From Candidatus Woesearchaeota archaeon (GTDB lineage Archaea; Nanobdellota; Nanobdellia; Woesearchaeales; WJKR01), in assembly GCA_014729015.1 (NCBI GenBank), contig WJKR01000037.1, positions 1 through 63,199 of the forward strand: a stretch of 63,199 nucleotides of DNA. The letters are read 5' to 3'. The translations under genes were made by a program, and so were the position numbers. Position 1 is the first letter of the stretch. Each line of letters starts with the position of its first letter. Of this stretch, positions 35,701 to 43,386 are shown piece after piece. Below the pieces are notes generated by a model, which did no database searches, was not told the origin of the DNA, and worked only from the letters and a program-made list of their open reading frames with translations.

Positions 35701-37953
35701 AAAGAGCTCACCATCGACGCCACCGGCCCAGAGATGCTCGACATCCTCACCAGCGACCCCACCTGCTCGCTCGACACCATCAAGGCCAAGTTCTTCAGCA
35801 ACGCGACCATCATCGGCCTCGACGCGTACAACTACTCCATCACGAACAGCAGCGGCGAGCTCACGCCCTGGACCAAGGTCAGCACGAAGTCAGCCCTCAC
35901 CATCACGGACCACGCAGAACTCATTGCAGGCAACGAGTACACGATCAAGGCACAAGCCATCGACGACTTCGACAGGAGCAGCGGCGCCCTCACCAAGACC
36001 GTCACCGCGCAACCAGCAACGCACGAGAACTGCGACGACGATTCCCCGACCGCGGCCATCATCCTACAAGAGGTGTACGGAGGCGTCGAAGCCACGGTCA
36101 TCTGCGAAGACGACGGGAGCGGCTGCAGCGACCACTACGAATTCTTCCACCTGACCAACCAATTAACAGCGACGTGCAAGGACGGCACGTACGAATCACT
36201 CGCCTACGAAGACCAACCCGTGACGCTCCGACGATCAGGGACTGCGTGCGCCATCGTCTACGACCACGCAGGCAACAACGACACCGCCAGCACGAAGATC
36301 GAAGTCGTGCGGCACTGCAGTAACGGCATCCAAGACCCGCAAGAAGACGGCGTGGATTGCGGCGGCGTGTGCCCGACGAGCTGCGAAGACTGCAGTAACG
36401 GCCGGCAAGACGCGTTCGAAGACGGCGTGGATTGCGGCGGCGTGTGCCCGACGAGCTGCGAAGCCATCGAGAACTGCGGCAACGGCTGGGTCGACCCAGG
36501 AGAGGAGTGTGACGGCACCCCGACCGTGGGCTGCGACCAGTTCGGGTTCGCCGGCGGCACGGTCACCTGCAATCATTGCAAGATCGACACCACGACGTGC
36601 ACGGCACCCACGACAGGCGTGTGCGGCGACGGCGTCGTCAACCCGGGAGAGCAATGCGACGGCACCGTGCCCGCAGGAGTGACATGCGAGGACTTCGGCA
36701 TGACCAGCGGCACGCTCAGCTGCGATGCGTGCAAGATATCCACCACGAGCTGCGAAGGCCTCCCCGGCACGTGCGGCGACGGCACCATCGGGCCGGGCGA
36801 GAGCTGCGAAGAGGACGCTATGCACGACCTCACCTGCGAGGACTTCGGGCTCGTCAGCGGCACCCTCGCCTGCGCTGCTTGCGAGCTCAACACGAGCAAC
36901 TGTCTGAACGGTTACTGCGGCGACGACGAGATCGACGAGGGAGAGACGTGCGACGGCCTCGCCTGGGGCGACATCACCAGCTGCGAGGACCTCTCCACAG
37001 ATTTCATCGGCGGCAAGCCGGTCTGCGGCAATGACTGCCACTTCGACACCTCCGCCTGCGCGCCGGGAGAAGCGACGATCAACGAGACCACGACGTGCCT
37101 CGACGATAGCGACTGCCCGACCGACGAGGCGTGCGAGGCGGGCGTCTGCCAACCGATCGCCGGGCCGGAACCAGGACCGGGACCGATGCCTCCTCCTGAG
37201 AAGGACGACACGGTCGCCCTCGCGCTCCTCATCGCAGGGGCCGCACTGCTGCTCGGCGGCGCAGGCTACCTGGCGTACACCACGTTCATCAACCCGCCTC
37301 GGCCAGCCACGCCGAAGACGCCGCCCCAACCGCAGCTCAGCCCCGAAGAGGCGGAACGACGGCAAGCGGCGAAGCTCGCCGAGGAGAAAGAGCGGTTAGC
37401 GTTGCAGAAACAGGCGCGCGCAAAGGCGCAGAAGGCGAAGGCCAAGGAGCGGCGGGCGTTGCTGTCCAGCTTCAACCGGGACGAGCTCGCGGGCAAGGCG
37501 AAGGGCCGAGCGAAGCCTTCCTTGAGGCAGCCAACCCCTCCGAAGCAAGCGCAGGAGCCCGCGGGGAAACCGTCTGCGCAGCAACGGCCGAAGGCAAGGG
37601 ATGACGTGTTCACCGGCCTCGACCGGCTCAACAAGCAGCCCGTCAAGAAGACGAACGAGCAGGTGTTCGATCAGCTCTCACAGCTCTCAGGATCGTCCAA
37701 GAACAAGCTCAAATCCACGATCAACAAAGGCAACCCGACGGCTGACGAGCTCGCCGAGCTGTTCCAGGAAGCGGAGAAGAAGGACGTCACGCCCAAGGCG
37801 GTGACCCCGGTGTTCCAGCACTTCATCGACAAGGGAAAACTCGACCACGCGACGGTGCATGAGACCGTGCACAAGCTCCACGAGCAGGACAAGCTCACCG
37901 CCAACCAGAAGGAGAAGATTCTGGGTGACATCACGCCGGGGGAGGGGGCATGA
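32797..37953 (+). CDS. Type I membrane surface protein with Ig-like and Cys-rich repeats
   Basis: The start ATG 32797 follows an AGAGGT site; a signal peptide (TLPVILVILFLFPVVLSA) comes first. Residues ~400-1170 hold several Ig-like units, each with a Cys in an AxCxF/Y strand. Then two 25-residue units (CSNGxQDxxEDGVDCGGVCP) and four units of about 45-50 residues (CGNGWVDPGEECDG, CGDGVVNPGEQCDG, CGDGTIGPGESCEE, CGDDEIDEGETCDG) like the Cys-rich repeats of myxobacterial surface proteins (about residues 1227-1425). One membrane helix follows (ALALLIAGAALLLGGAGYLA, about 1475-1498) and a cytoplasmic Lys/Ala-rich part of about 220 residues. 1718 aa. The stop overlaps the first gene of the pilin-like array, linking this protein to it. 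Confidence 0.75.
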   Translation: MRTLPVILVILFLFPVVLSASYQDQQVITYTIKDDITHPQPNISVSFGEQPVCILDAELSFEDASQSDPPSIICDETPCRQEYNFSIGDDNYLIDADYVFYAKARDNDDNTIKIYVHFTIDSPEQHVYLVSPVNPYVNNTEDDFGMAKKQSFNLRVRLEQALGRPAEGCRWAYIESLPGSYASGEELFNNLAQEKAHFSSRSSDGYYFNDTDFSLAELAQGVLHEFIAVCKESEGRYSRSRMFLGWDDDKPVFDEEKTRILPDHPGIQGNDHAYIDDQNHAVATINVTTDDRVLCNVTNVRYPPLYGAKYRDYGDDDKYFWLSLGRFTITNPEAEDFNTTHLFARISFELLRTETPSVNPPYNYTFNVTCENMAGLTNSLLLDASINFSNTIGLEQVSPKSQHYTDTNDVDFEFTTDVEAVCNFFFDDDDETSDLDETITEGTYHYALTENDLDDGSYDYEFTCHLAGYTPQSKSGTISVDTEAPPAPDINTTDTKVCNNNTPELEIEFGTAGNVDRYDYRITSDNGYSATGSDTNGEVTHEISGHPIAWEETFTITANATDAAGNTGSPAQHTLTYLPYTCDGKKPSITTSKNYTSTGMDIAITCSDDGTGCTDRYDYSILPPDSTCDDADYGQHEQNGGAVAITGDQLLCYRVTDKAGNNETGSTTVMTSFPIEIVEPSFGIANTTTFNITIKTERSASCKFDFNHGNPGDLEMMYNDFPWDLDETDDTNKYRYEGFNPVSQGASICEGEPACAVSIIVICNVPPRYYYTPFMIGYDTTPPRIDAYASPATLREYGNLEAELIVESDDGTYCTYQDIEGEDAGNFGTLGPDQDSSYQQHHQASIGPFSPPTGNNDSYNVTYNVTCKNQAGIIVNDVATVTIAPTDEIGVTITTPSEHRARSVTLNVTTVLPARCNYTFNPKQPSTPLAPDDEDKRHAATESFAADGEYDLDVECVSLNHLYKGGASKELTIDATGPEMLDILTSDPTCSLDTIKAKFFSNATIIGLDAYNYSITNSSGELTPWTKVSTKSALTITDHAELIAGNEYTIKAQAIDDFDRSSGALTKTVTAQPATHENCDDDSPTAAIILQEVYGGVEATVICEDDGSGCSDHYEFFHLTNQLTATCKDGTYESLAYEDQPVTLRRSGTACAIVYDHAGNNDTASTKIEVVRHCSNGIQDPQEDGVDCGGVCPTSCEDCSNGRQDAFEDGVDCGGVCPTSCEAIENCGNGWVDPGEECDGTPTVGCDQFGFAGGTVTCNHCKIDTTTCTAPTTGVCGDGVVNPGEQCDGTVPAGVTCEDFGMTSGTLSCDACKISTTSCEGLPGTCGDGTIGPGESCEEDAMHDLTCEDFGLVSGTLACAACELNTSNCLNGYCGDDEIDEGETCDGLAWGDITSCEDLSTDFIGGKPVCGNDCHFDTSACAPGEATINETTTCLDDSDCPTDEACEAGVCQPIAGPEPGPGPMPPPEKDDTVALALLIAGAALLLGGAGYLAYTTFINPPRPATPKTPPQPQLSPEEAERRQAAKLAEEKERLALQKQARAKAQKAKAKERRALLSSFNRDELAGKAKGRAKPSLRQPTPPKQAQEPAGKPSAQQRPKARDDVFTGLDRLNKQPVKKTNEQVFDQLSQLSGSSKNKLKSTINKGNPTADELAELFQEAEKKDVTPKAVTPVFQHFIDKGKLDHATVHETVHKLHEQDKLTANQKEKILGDITPGEGA
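36316..36465 (+). repeat. Two 75-bp repeat units in the 1718-residue protein gene
   Basis: Copies with a 75-nt period share a perfect 46-nt block at 36343-36388 and 36418-36463 and the preceding TGCAGTAACGG. Each encodes one 25-residue Cys-rich unit with GVDCGGVCPTSCE. Identity at DNA level suggests recent duplication or gene conversion. Confidence 0.9.
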
Positions 37954-38483
37954 CGAGGCGTGCCCAGGTACAGCAGGTGTTCGTGTACCTCTCAGCGATA
38001 CTCGTCATCGGGTTCGTCGTGCTCTTCGGCTACCGCATGGTCGACAAGATCCTCGACCAGCAGTGCGAGGTGAGCGAGCATTCCTTCATGGGCTCGCTCG
38101 AGGACGCCATCGACCGTAACGTGCACGCGCAGTCCGTGACTGACGTCGCGGTGCCCGCGCCGTGCAAGTACCAGCAGTTGTGCTTCGTGGACGCACGAGT
38201 AGTGGAAGGCTCCAGCACTTTCAACAACATCGATAATAGCTTGAAAGCGACGAACGCGGTCATGTGGGGAAATGCAATGGATGACATCGAATGGAACGTC
38301 TACCTCCTCATCCCGGGCAAGGAGACCAAGCCGATCATGTTCGACGACCGCATCACCACGACCGAGAAACCGATCGGCACAGCCGAGAAAGCTCACCTCT
38401 GCATCAACGCATCCTTGGGAGAATTCGTGTTCTGGGTGAAAGGAAAAGGCGACGGCGTATACCTCTACGCTGACGAGCGGTGA
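37950..38483 (+). CDS. Pilin-like exported membrane protein (array gene 1)
   Basis: 177 aa. The N-terminus MTRRAQVQQVFVYLSAILVI has the RRA/Q type class III-like signal followed by one helix (about 9-32). The outside part contains five Cys, including the PCKYQQLC pair, and a beta-rich end (EFVFWVKGKGDGVYLY). Start ATG overlaps the stop of the 1718-residue protein. No family recognised. Confidence 0.7.
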   Translation: MTRRAQVQQVFVYLSAILVIGFVVLFGYRMVDKILDQQCEVSEHSFMGSLEDAIDRNVHAQSVTDVAVPAPCKYQQLCFVDARVVEGSSTFNNIDNSLKATNAVMWGNAMDDIEWNVYLLIPGKETKPIMFDDRITTTEKPIGTAEKAHLCINASLGEFVFWVKGKGDGVYLYADER

Positions 38484-38488
38484 TATCC

Positions 38489-39499
38489 GTGGCCCGACGA
38501 GCGCAACTCGGCATACAGTTCAACTGGCTCTTCGTACTCATCATCGGCGCCATCATCCTCGCGTTCTTCATCACCCTGATCAACAACCAGCAAGAAAAGG
38601 CGGGCGCCGAGGAGGCGACGGATCTCGTTGAGAGCCTCGATACTGTTTTTACCGTCATCAACACCGAACCGGACACGTACGACGCGTTCCCCATCCCGGA
38701 CGCGGAGGTCGAGTTCACGTGCGAGCCGGGACTGTCGCAATACTACATCCAAGGAGCGGGACCGATCGACACGACGTACGACCCCATCTTCACGCCCGAC
38801 GTGCTCAGGGGGGACACCATCATGAGCTGGACGATGACATGGGGCATCCCCTTCGAGGTCGCCGTGCTCACCTTCCTCGCCAACGACCGCACATTGTTCG
38901 TGTTCGCCAGCGATGAGCAGGACGGCTTCGTCAAGGCCATGGCGGACGAGCTCCCGGAACAGTTCCCCCGACAAACCACCAGTGTCAGCAACATCGGCGG
39001 CGCGCTGCTCGAGCGCGGCTACTCGCGCTACGTGGTCATCACGGACAAAGCTGTGAAGAGCATGGTGCCCACCGAGCTGTGGGACGTCACCTATGTCCGT
39101 CACATCAACCCCCTGGGCAATGGCATCGACTCGTACGGTCAGATAAAGTTCTATGACGCATCGACACGTGAGGTCACAGAGCCGTACTTCACCGAGGCGC
39201 TGGCGTGGGGAGCGGTCTTCGCCCAAGACGCCGACGCGTACCGGTGCGCCGCCAACAAGACGCTCATCCACCTCCAGGTCATCAGCACCATCCTCGAGCG
39301 ACGCGCGCGCGCCATCGCCCAGGAGCTTGGCGCATTGAGCTTTTGCTATGACAACTTCCTGCTCGTCGCCGATTCCTTTCAGGACTTCGCGGACGACCCC
39401 TCCTTCGACAAAGCACGGACCTTCCACAGCCATCGACAGACCATCGAGAACTACCAGAAAATCTCCTTGAGAGGATACAGATGCCCGGACCTGTACTGA
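38489..39499 (+). CDS. Pilin-like exported membrane protein (array gene 2)
   Basis: 336 aa from GTG 38489 (MARRAQLGIQFNWLFVLIIG); a GTG at 38480 overlapping the previous stop would add three residues. RRA/Q signal, one helix ending near LINNQ, then a mixed alpha/beta outside domain with a VSNIGGALLERGYSRYVVI segment and a long C-terminal helix pair with ILERRARAIAQELG. Function unknown. Its last 19 nt overlap the next gene. Confidence 0.68.
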   Translation: MARRAQLGIQFNWLFVLIIGAIILAFFITLINNQQEKAGAEEATDLVESLDTVFTVINTEPDTYDAFPIPDAEVEFTCEPGLSQYYIQGAGPIDTTYDPIFTPDVLRGDTIMSWTMTWGIPFEVAVLTFLANDRTLFVFASDEQDGFVKAMADELPEQFPRQTTSVSNIGGALLERGYSRYVVITDKAVKSMVPTELWDVTYVRHINPLGNGIDSYGQIKFYDASTREVTEPYFTEALAWGAVFAQDADAYRCAANKTLIHLQVISTILERRARAIAQELGALSFCYDNFLLVADSFQDFADDPSFDKARTFHSHRQTIENYQKISLRGYRCPDLY

Positions 39500-39999
39500 G
39501 ACGAGGACAATTGCAGATAGGGGAGAGCATGATCGTCATCATACTCATCCTCATCATCGGCGTCTTCGCATTGGTGTTCTTCGCGAACATGACCAAGGCC
39601 AAATACCAAGTCCGGCTCGGGCAGTACGAGGACCTCAACGCCGTGGAAACAGCGCACATCGTGAACAGCCTGTACGAGCTGCGCTGCGCCAAGACGGGCG
39701 CCACAGAGGTGTGCGTGGACAAGCACAAAGCATTGGCGTTCGCGCAACTGCAACAAGACGAACCCGAACTAGTGAATGATTACTACTTCGACCTGTTCCG
39801 TTACTCCAGGATCGAGCTGCAGGAGATCTATCCAGAAGGGCACAATTACACCTTGTACGAGGTGAACGCGTCCAGCCAAGGACAGGTCGTCAAGGCGTTA
39901 GTCATGCCCGTCGCGATCTACAACAACTCCGCCGGCACCAACAGCTTCGGCATCCTCAGCGTCGAGCGGTTCTACACCAGGAGGTCGTCCACCACGTGA
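39481..39999 (+). CDS. Pilin-like exported membrane protein (array gene 3)
   Basis: 172 aa, begins inside the previous gene. LRRGQLQIGESMIVIILILI carries the RRG/Q signal and a helix of about 22 residues; the outside part has a single disulfide-capable Cys pair (LRCAK...VCVDK) and a beta-rich C-terminus. GTG of the following gene overlaps the stop. Confidence 0.68.
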   Translation: MPGPVLRRGQLQIGESMIVIILILIIGVFALVFFANMTKAKYQVRLGQYEDLNAVETAHIVNSLYELRCAKTGATEVCVDKHKALAFAQLQQDEPELVNDYYFDLFRYSRIELQEIYPEGHNYTLYEVNASSQGQVVKALVMPVAIYNNSAGTNSFGILSVERFYTRRSSTT

Positions 40000-40505
40000 G
40001 ACGCGCGCAGATAGAGATAATGGGGCTTGTCATGGTCGTCGTCCTGGTCACCATAGGCATATTCTTCAGCGTCGCGCTTAAGAAGCCGACGCCTGACCGC
40101 ACCCCTTTGGAGGTGTACGGCAACGAAAAACTAGCGAACAACTTCCTGATCACCCTGCTGGAGTCGCAGACCGCGTGCGGGCCGAAGGTGCGCGACGTCG
40201 CCGTCGACTGCGTCCGCGACGCGCAGACGGGCCAAACAGGACGCTACGCCTGTGATGGGAAGCAATCTTGCGATTACTTGGCTACTATCGCTAACCACAC
40301 CCTTGACAAGACGCTGAAACGCTGGAACTACCGCTACAACCTCACGTTCACCTACACGGCCGGGGATACCATACAGCTCTTCAGCCCCCTGACCAACGGC
40401 GACTGCACGCCCCAACAGAAGCAGACCGCACCCGGCATACAACCCATCTCCTTGTTCCGCGTCGCGCCGGGAAAAGCGATGCTGACGCTGAGAATCTGCG
40501 ACTGA
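39996..40505 (+). CDS. Pilin-like exported membrane protein (array gene 4)
   Basis: 169 aa from GTG 39996. MRRAQIEIMGLVMVVVLVTI is close to archaeal pilin signals (RRA/Q with Glu shortly after). Outside there are six Cys, among them VDCV, RYACDGKQSCDY and a last RICD. No family recognised. It ends the first subcluster; a new promoter follows. Confidence 0.68.
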   Translation: MRRAQIEIMGLVMVVVLVTIGIFFSVALKKPTPDRTPLEVYGNEKLANNFLITLLESQTACGPKVRDVAVDCVRDAQTGQTGRYACDGKQSCDYLATIANHTLDKTLKRWNYRYNLTFTYTAGDTIQLFSPLTNGDCTPQQKQTAPGIQPISLFRVAPGKAMLTLRICD

Positions 40506-40511
40506 CCGCAA

Positions 40512-40522
40512 CATTTAAATAT
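40512..40522 (+). promoter_or_regulatory. Internal TATA box before the six-cysteine genes
   Basis: CATTTAAATAT at 40512-40522 is followed by a GAGGTG ribosome binding site (40552-40557) 9 nt before ATG 40567. The three Cys-rich genes can thus be expressed separately. Confidence 0.55.
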
Positions 40523-40566
40523 TCTCTTCTCGTGGTTTGGACAATAATCGTGAGGTGAAAAACTCC

Positions 40567-40824
40567 ATGAAACAAGGCCAAGGGCTCTCCATGAACGTCA
40601 TCATCATCGCAGCCATATCCCTGTTGGTGTTAGTAATCATCAGCGTCTTGGTGCTCAGAGCGGGCGGCGACGTCAGTACCGGCACGGGGTGCGAAGGCAT
40701 CGGTGGACAATGCGTGCCGTCAGAATCAGGATGTCCTGACGGCTTCCGCCATGACGTCGTCCATAATTGCAAAGGGCGCGAGAACGAGGGCAAGATTTGC
40801 TGTATCCCAGAGAACTTCGAGTGA
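40567..40824 (+). CDS. Pilin-like protein with six-cysteine domain (array gene 5)
   Basis: 85 aa. MKQGQGLSMNVIIIAAISLL is the KQG/Q signal plus helix. The outside 45 residues have six Cys in the order C-x6-C-x6-C-x11-C-x9-CC. The start is fixed by the GAGGTG site; the frame is open to a TTG at 40537. Two neighbours carry the same Cys order, so the three genes are probably paralogues. Confidence 0.7.
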   Translation: MKQGQGLSMNVIIIAAISLLVLVIISVLVLRAGGDVSTGTGCEGIGGQCVPSESGCPDGFRHDVVHNCKGRENEGKICCIPENFE

Positions 40825-40829
40825 ATTAC

Positions 40830-41087
40830 ATGAACGACAAACGAGGCGTCGAGCTCTCCTTTAACCTCATCATCGTGGCTATCGTCGCCCTGTTGGTCCT
40901 CGTCGTGGTCGTCTACCTCATCGCCAACCAGTCAGGCAACGTCAGGCAAGGAACCCTGTGCGTCAAGCACGGCGGGCGATGCGTTGAGAAGCTGGCGGAT
41001 TGCTCCACATACCAGATCCAGAACACCGATGCCACGAAGCCGCTCTGCAAACCCGGCGTGTGCTGCAGCCTTGTTCCTAAGGAGTAA
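40830..41087 (+). CDS. Pilin-like protein with six-cysteine domain (array gene 6)
   Basis: 85 aa. MNDKRGVELSFNLIIVAIVA has KRG/V and a Glu close behind, the most pilin-like signal of the array. The outside part has C-x6-C-x6-C-x14-C-x4-CC and ends in VPKE. It starts 5 nt after the previous stop. Confidence 0.7.
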   Translation: MNDKRGVELSFNLIIVAIVALLVLVVVVYLIANQSGNVRQGTLCVKHGGRCVEKLADCSTYQIQNTDATKPLCKPGVCCSLVPKE

Positions 41088-41099
41088 CGAGGGAATTGC

Positions 41100-41651
41100 A
41101 TGGACAAGAAAGGCCAGACGTTCAAGTATGTTCTGGAAGCGGTCGTGTTCTTAGCGTTGCTCTTCGTCATCCTCCACTTCGTCTTCGGTATCGGCGCCTA
41201 TGGCAGCTCATTGACCAAGTGCGAGGCGACCAAGGGCACGTGCAGGATCGTCTGCGACCCGGGCGAGACCGAGCTCGACCACTCATGCAGGCAGCGACGA
41301 GGAGGCCTGCTCAGCGGCGAAGAGGAGCAAGCTGTAGAGAAGGTGTGCTGCTTCGACGCCGCCGACGTGCTCGGCGTCTCCTCGGACAGCGTTGAGGCGC
41401 CGGAAGACCTGAGCACGCTCGAGACCAAGGCAGAGGTGCAGCCGTACATCAACGCGCTCACCACCCACATCTGGGAGGAAGCAGCAGCGCATTCAGGACT
41501 ATCGGTCGACGACGTGCGCCAGGCCAACAAGGACGATAACGGCGACCCGAACCCGTTCACCCTCAAGCAGGACTACCACTACCCCGGCTATGCTGAGGAC
41601 CAGGAAGAACTCAACCGCCTCACAAACCACCGGGACCAGCTCTCCTCGTGA
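41100..41651 (+). CDS. Pilin-like protein with six-cysteine domain and C-terminal extension (array gene 7)
   Basis: 183 aa. MDKKGQTFKYVLEAVVFLAL has the KKG/Q signal. After the helix comes C-x6-C-x3-C-x10-C-x19-CC, then a further acidic domain of about 85 residues without Cys. Last gene of the second subcluster. Confidence 0.7.
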   Translation: MDKKGQTFKYVLEAVVFLALLFVILHFVFGIGAYGSSLTKCEATKGTCRIVCDPGETELDHSCRQRRGGLLSGEEEQAVEKVCCFDAADVLGVSSDSVEAPEDLSTLETKAEVQPYINALTTHIWEEAAAHSGLSVDDVRQANKDDNGDPNPFTLKQDYHYPGYAEDQEELNRLTNHRDQLSS

Positions 41652-41673
41652 ACAGGCGTCCCCCCCAATAGGA

Positions 41674-41685
41674 ACTTTTAAAAAC
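41674..41685 (+). promoter_or_regulatory. TATA box of the third array subcluster
   Basis: ACTTTTAAAAAC at 41674-41685, with CAGGTG about 8 nt before ATG 41728. It probably drives the genes from 41728 to 50939, which overlap or have gaps under 10 nt. Confidence 0.55.
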
Positions 41686-41727
41686 TCGCCGTGCTGAGGA
41701 AGACATCGACATAGCAGGTGCTCTACC

Positions 41728-41841
41728 ATGAATGACAGGCGCGGATGGGAGATGACCAGGACTGTCATCATCATCGCAGGCATCGCCCTCCTCATCCTCG
41801 TCATCATCTTCGTGCAACAAGCATACAACAACATCGGCTGA
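41728..41841 (+). CDS. 37-residue pilin-like micro-protein (array gene 8)
   Basis: A complete 37-codon gene: MNDRRGWEMTRTVIIIAGIA followed by the rest of one helix and QQAYNNIG. It has the RRG signal and Glu, but practically no outside domain. Promoter, ribosome binding site and the next gene 6 nt downstream support that it is real. Confidence 0.62.
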   Translation: MNDRRGWEMTRTVIIIAGIALLILVIIFVQQAYNNIG

Positions 41842-41847
41842 TCAGGC

Positions 41848-43227
41848 ATGGACAAGCAAGGATTATGGGCGCTCACCGTCTTCGGCAAGTACATCTTAGC
41901 GCTCGCCTCGCTCATCGCCATCGTCGCCTTCATGTACACCCTCTTCGCCGACATCGAAGACCAATCGGTCGAGCAGGCGTGCAGGACGTCCATCATCACC
42001 AGAGGAGAGTTCAAATTCGGCGTGTTCAACAAGAAGGAGACGGCCAGCCTGCTCAAATTTGACAACATCTACCCTGTCCAGTGCAAGACGCAATCGGTCA
42101 TCGTCCCCGTGGACGAGCCGCCGAGGACCGCCCACGCCTCGGAAGTGCAGGAGCTCATCATGGACGACGTCGCCGACCTCATGGCCAAGTGCTGGTGGAT
42201 GTTCGCCCAAGGCCAGTACCACGACATCCTCGACGACCCGGGCAAGGACGACCAGCTCTGCCATGTGTGCTACTCCTTCACCATCGACCCCGACCTGGAC
42301 GACTACGAGCCTATCGATGTCGAAGAAGACTTCCTACCCTTCCTGTCCACGCACCCGTACCGGCCAGGACTCCTGCAAGGAGGGAACGCCCTCATCGGCG
42401 GCATCGATGACTACGAGTACCAACCGCAAGACGTCTTCGAAAGCACGAGGAAGACGAGGAGGCTGAACGAGGAACGGCTCCTCAACAGCCGCGCCGTGCT
42501 CAGAGGCGGCGTCGCGGACTTCTCAGGACTCTTCACCGAGGACCAACCATCACTGGAAAAGCTGCAACAACACCTCTCCTCGCTCGCCGGCGACGGGCTC
42601 ACCGTGGTCTACGTCATCGTACCCAGCCTGCCAGAACGCACGTTCGAGGACGACACCGACCTCGGCTTCAGGATCATCGACGAATGGCAGCTCGGCATCG
42701 ACGACAGGGAGAACGCCGCCGTCTTCCTCTTCTCGTTGAACAACGGCATCCTCCACTACGCGACCCAGTTCGGCGCGGACGCCGTCCTGCCCGATTACAT
42801 CCTCCAAGGGTTGTTCGAACCAACAGTAGGACCGTACATGGCTGTGAAGAAACCCAAGACGGCGATCCTCGAGTTCTCACAATCACTGAGCGACCTCGTC
42901 AGTGAGTACGGCGAGGAGAACGTCAAGCAAACACTGCTGTTCCAGCGCAGCTACGTCGCCTACATCACCGGCGGCAAGCAAGGAGCGACCTCGCCAGTAG
43001 CGCCGAAAGACACCGCAAAAGGAGCGATCAAGTACGACAAGGACGACGTGGAGACGATAGAGCAAGGGAAGGCGTACGCTATTTCCTACGTCTCGACGAA
43101 GTGGCGCGGCTGCACCTTCTTAGTCTCCTTCTGCAAGAGCAGTAATCCCAACGCGATAGGGCTCTCCACGCACGACAGCCTCTTCTCGCAAGGAGCGATC
43201 TGCAACATGTACACGGAGGACGGGTGA
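41848..43227 (+). CDS. Pilin-like protein with TPM/YgcG-like domain (array gene 9)
   Basis: 459 aa. MDKQGLWALTVFGKYILALA gives the KQG signal and helix. A Cys-containing segment (MAKCWWMFAQGQYHDI ... CHVC) follows. Residues about 210-360 resemble the TPM domain: a hydrophobic strand (GLTVVYVIVPSLP), DEWQLGIDDRENAAVFLFSL, a strand with ILHYATQFGAD, and a terminal helix. In plants and bacteria TPM proteins are tied to photosystem repair or membrane protein quality control; here the domain would lie outside the membrane. The C-terminal 90 residues carry three more Cys. Confidence 0.68.
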   Translation: MDKQGLWALTVFGKYILALASLIAIVAFMYTLFADIEDQSVEQACRTSIITRGEFKFGVFNKKETASLLKFDNIYPVQCKTQSVIVPVDEPPRTAHASEVQELIMDDVADLMAKCWWMFAQGQYHDILDDPGKDDQLCHVCYSFTIDPDLDDYEPIDVEEDFLPFLSTHPYRPGLLQGGNALIGGIDDYEYQPQDVFESTRKTRRLNEERLLNSRAVLRGGVADFSGLFTEDQPSLEKLQQHLSSLAGDGLTVVYVIVPSLPERTFEDDTDLGFRIIDEWQLGIDDRENAAVFLFSLNNGILHYATQFGADAVLPDYILQGLFEPTVGPYMAVKKPKTAILEFSQSLSDLVSEYGEENVKQTLLFQRSYVAYITGGKQGATSPVAPKDTAKGAIKYDKDDVETIEQGKAYAISYVSTKWRGCTFLVSFCKSSNPNAIGLSTHDSLFSQGAICNMYTEDG

Positions 43228-43234
43228 TACTGCG

Positions 43235-43381
43235 ATGAGACGCATGCACAAGCAAGGACAAGAGGGCGACCCCATGACGAGCGGGTTCAGCGTGACGTGG
43301 ATACTCATCGTCCTCGCCATGCTCTTGTTGCTCATTATCATCTTCGCCAAGAAGCTCAACCTCGACTTCCTCTTCGGGTGA
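43235..43381 (+). CDS. 48-residue pilin-like micro-protein (array gene 10)
   Basis: MRRMHKQGQEGDPMTSGFSV then a helix TWILIVLAMLLLLIIIF and the short end KKLNLDFLFG. It has the KQG/Q signal and no outside domain. It lies 7 nt after the TPM gene and 5 nt before the next, in the same frame order as the rest of the array. Confidence 0.6.
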   Translation: MRRMHKQGQEGDPMTSGFSVTWILIVLAMLLLLIIIFAKKLNLDFLFG

Positions 43382-43386
43382 CCACC

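Noticed and set aside
36316..37070. CRISPR or satellite array because of repeated units.
   Set aside because: The repeats are in frame, encode Cys-rich protein units and vary as proteins do; there are no unique spacers of constant length.
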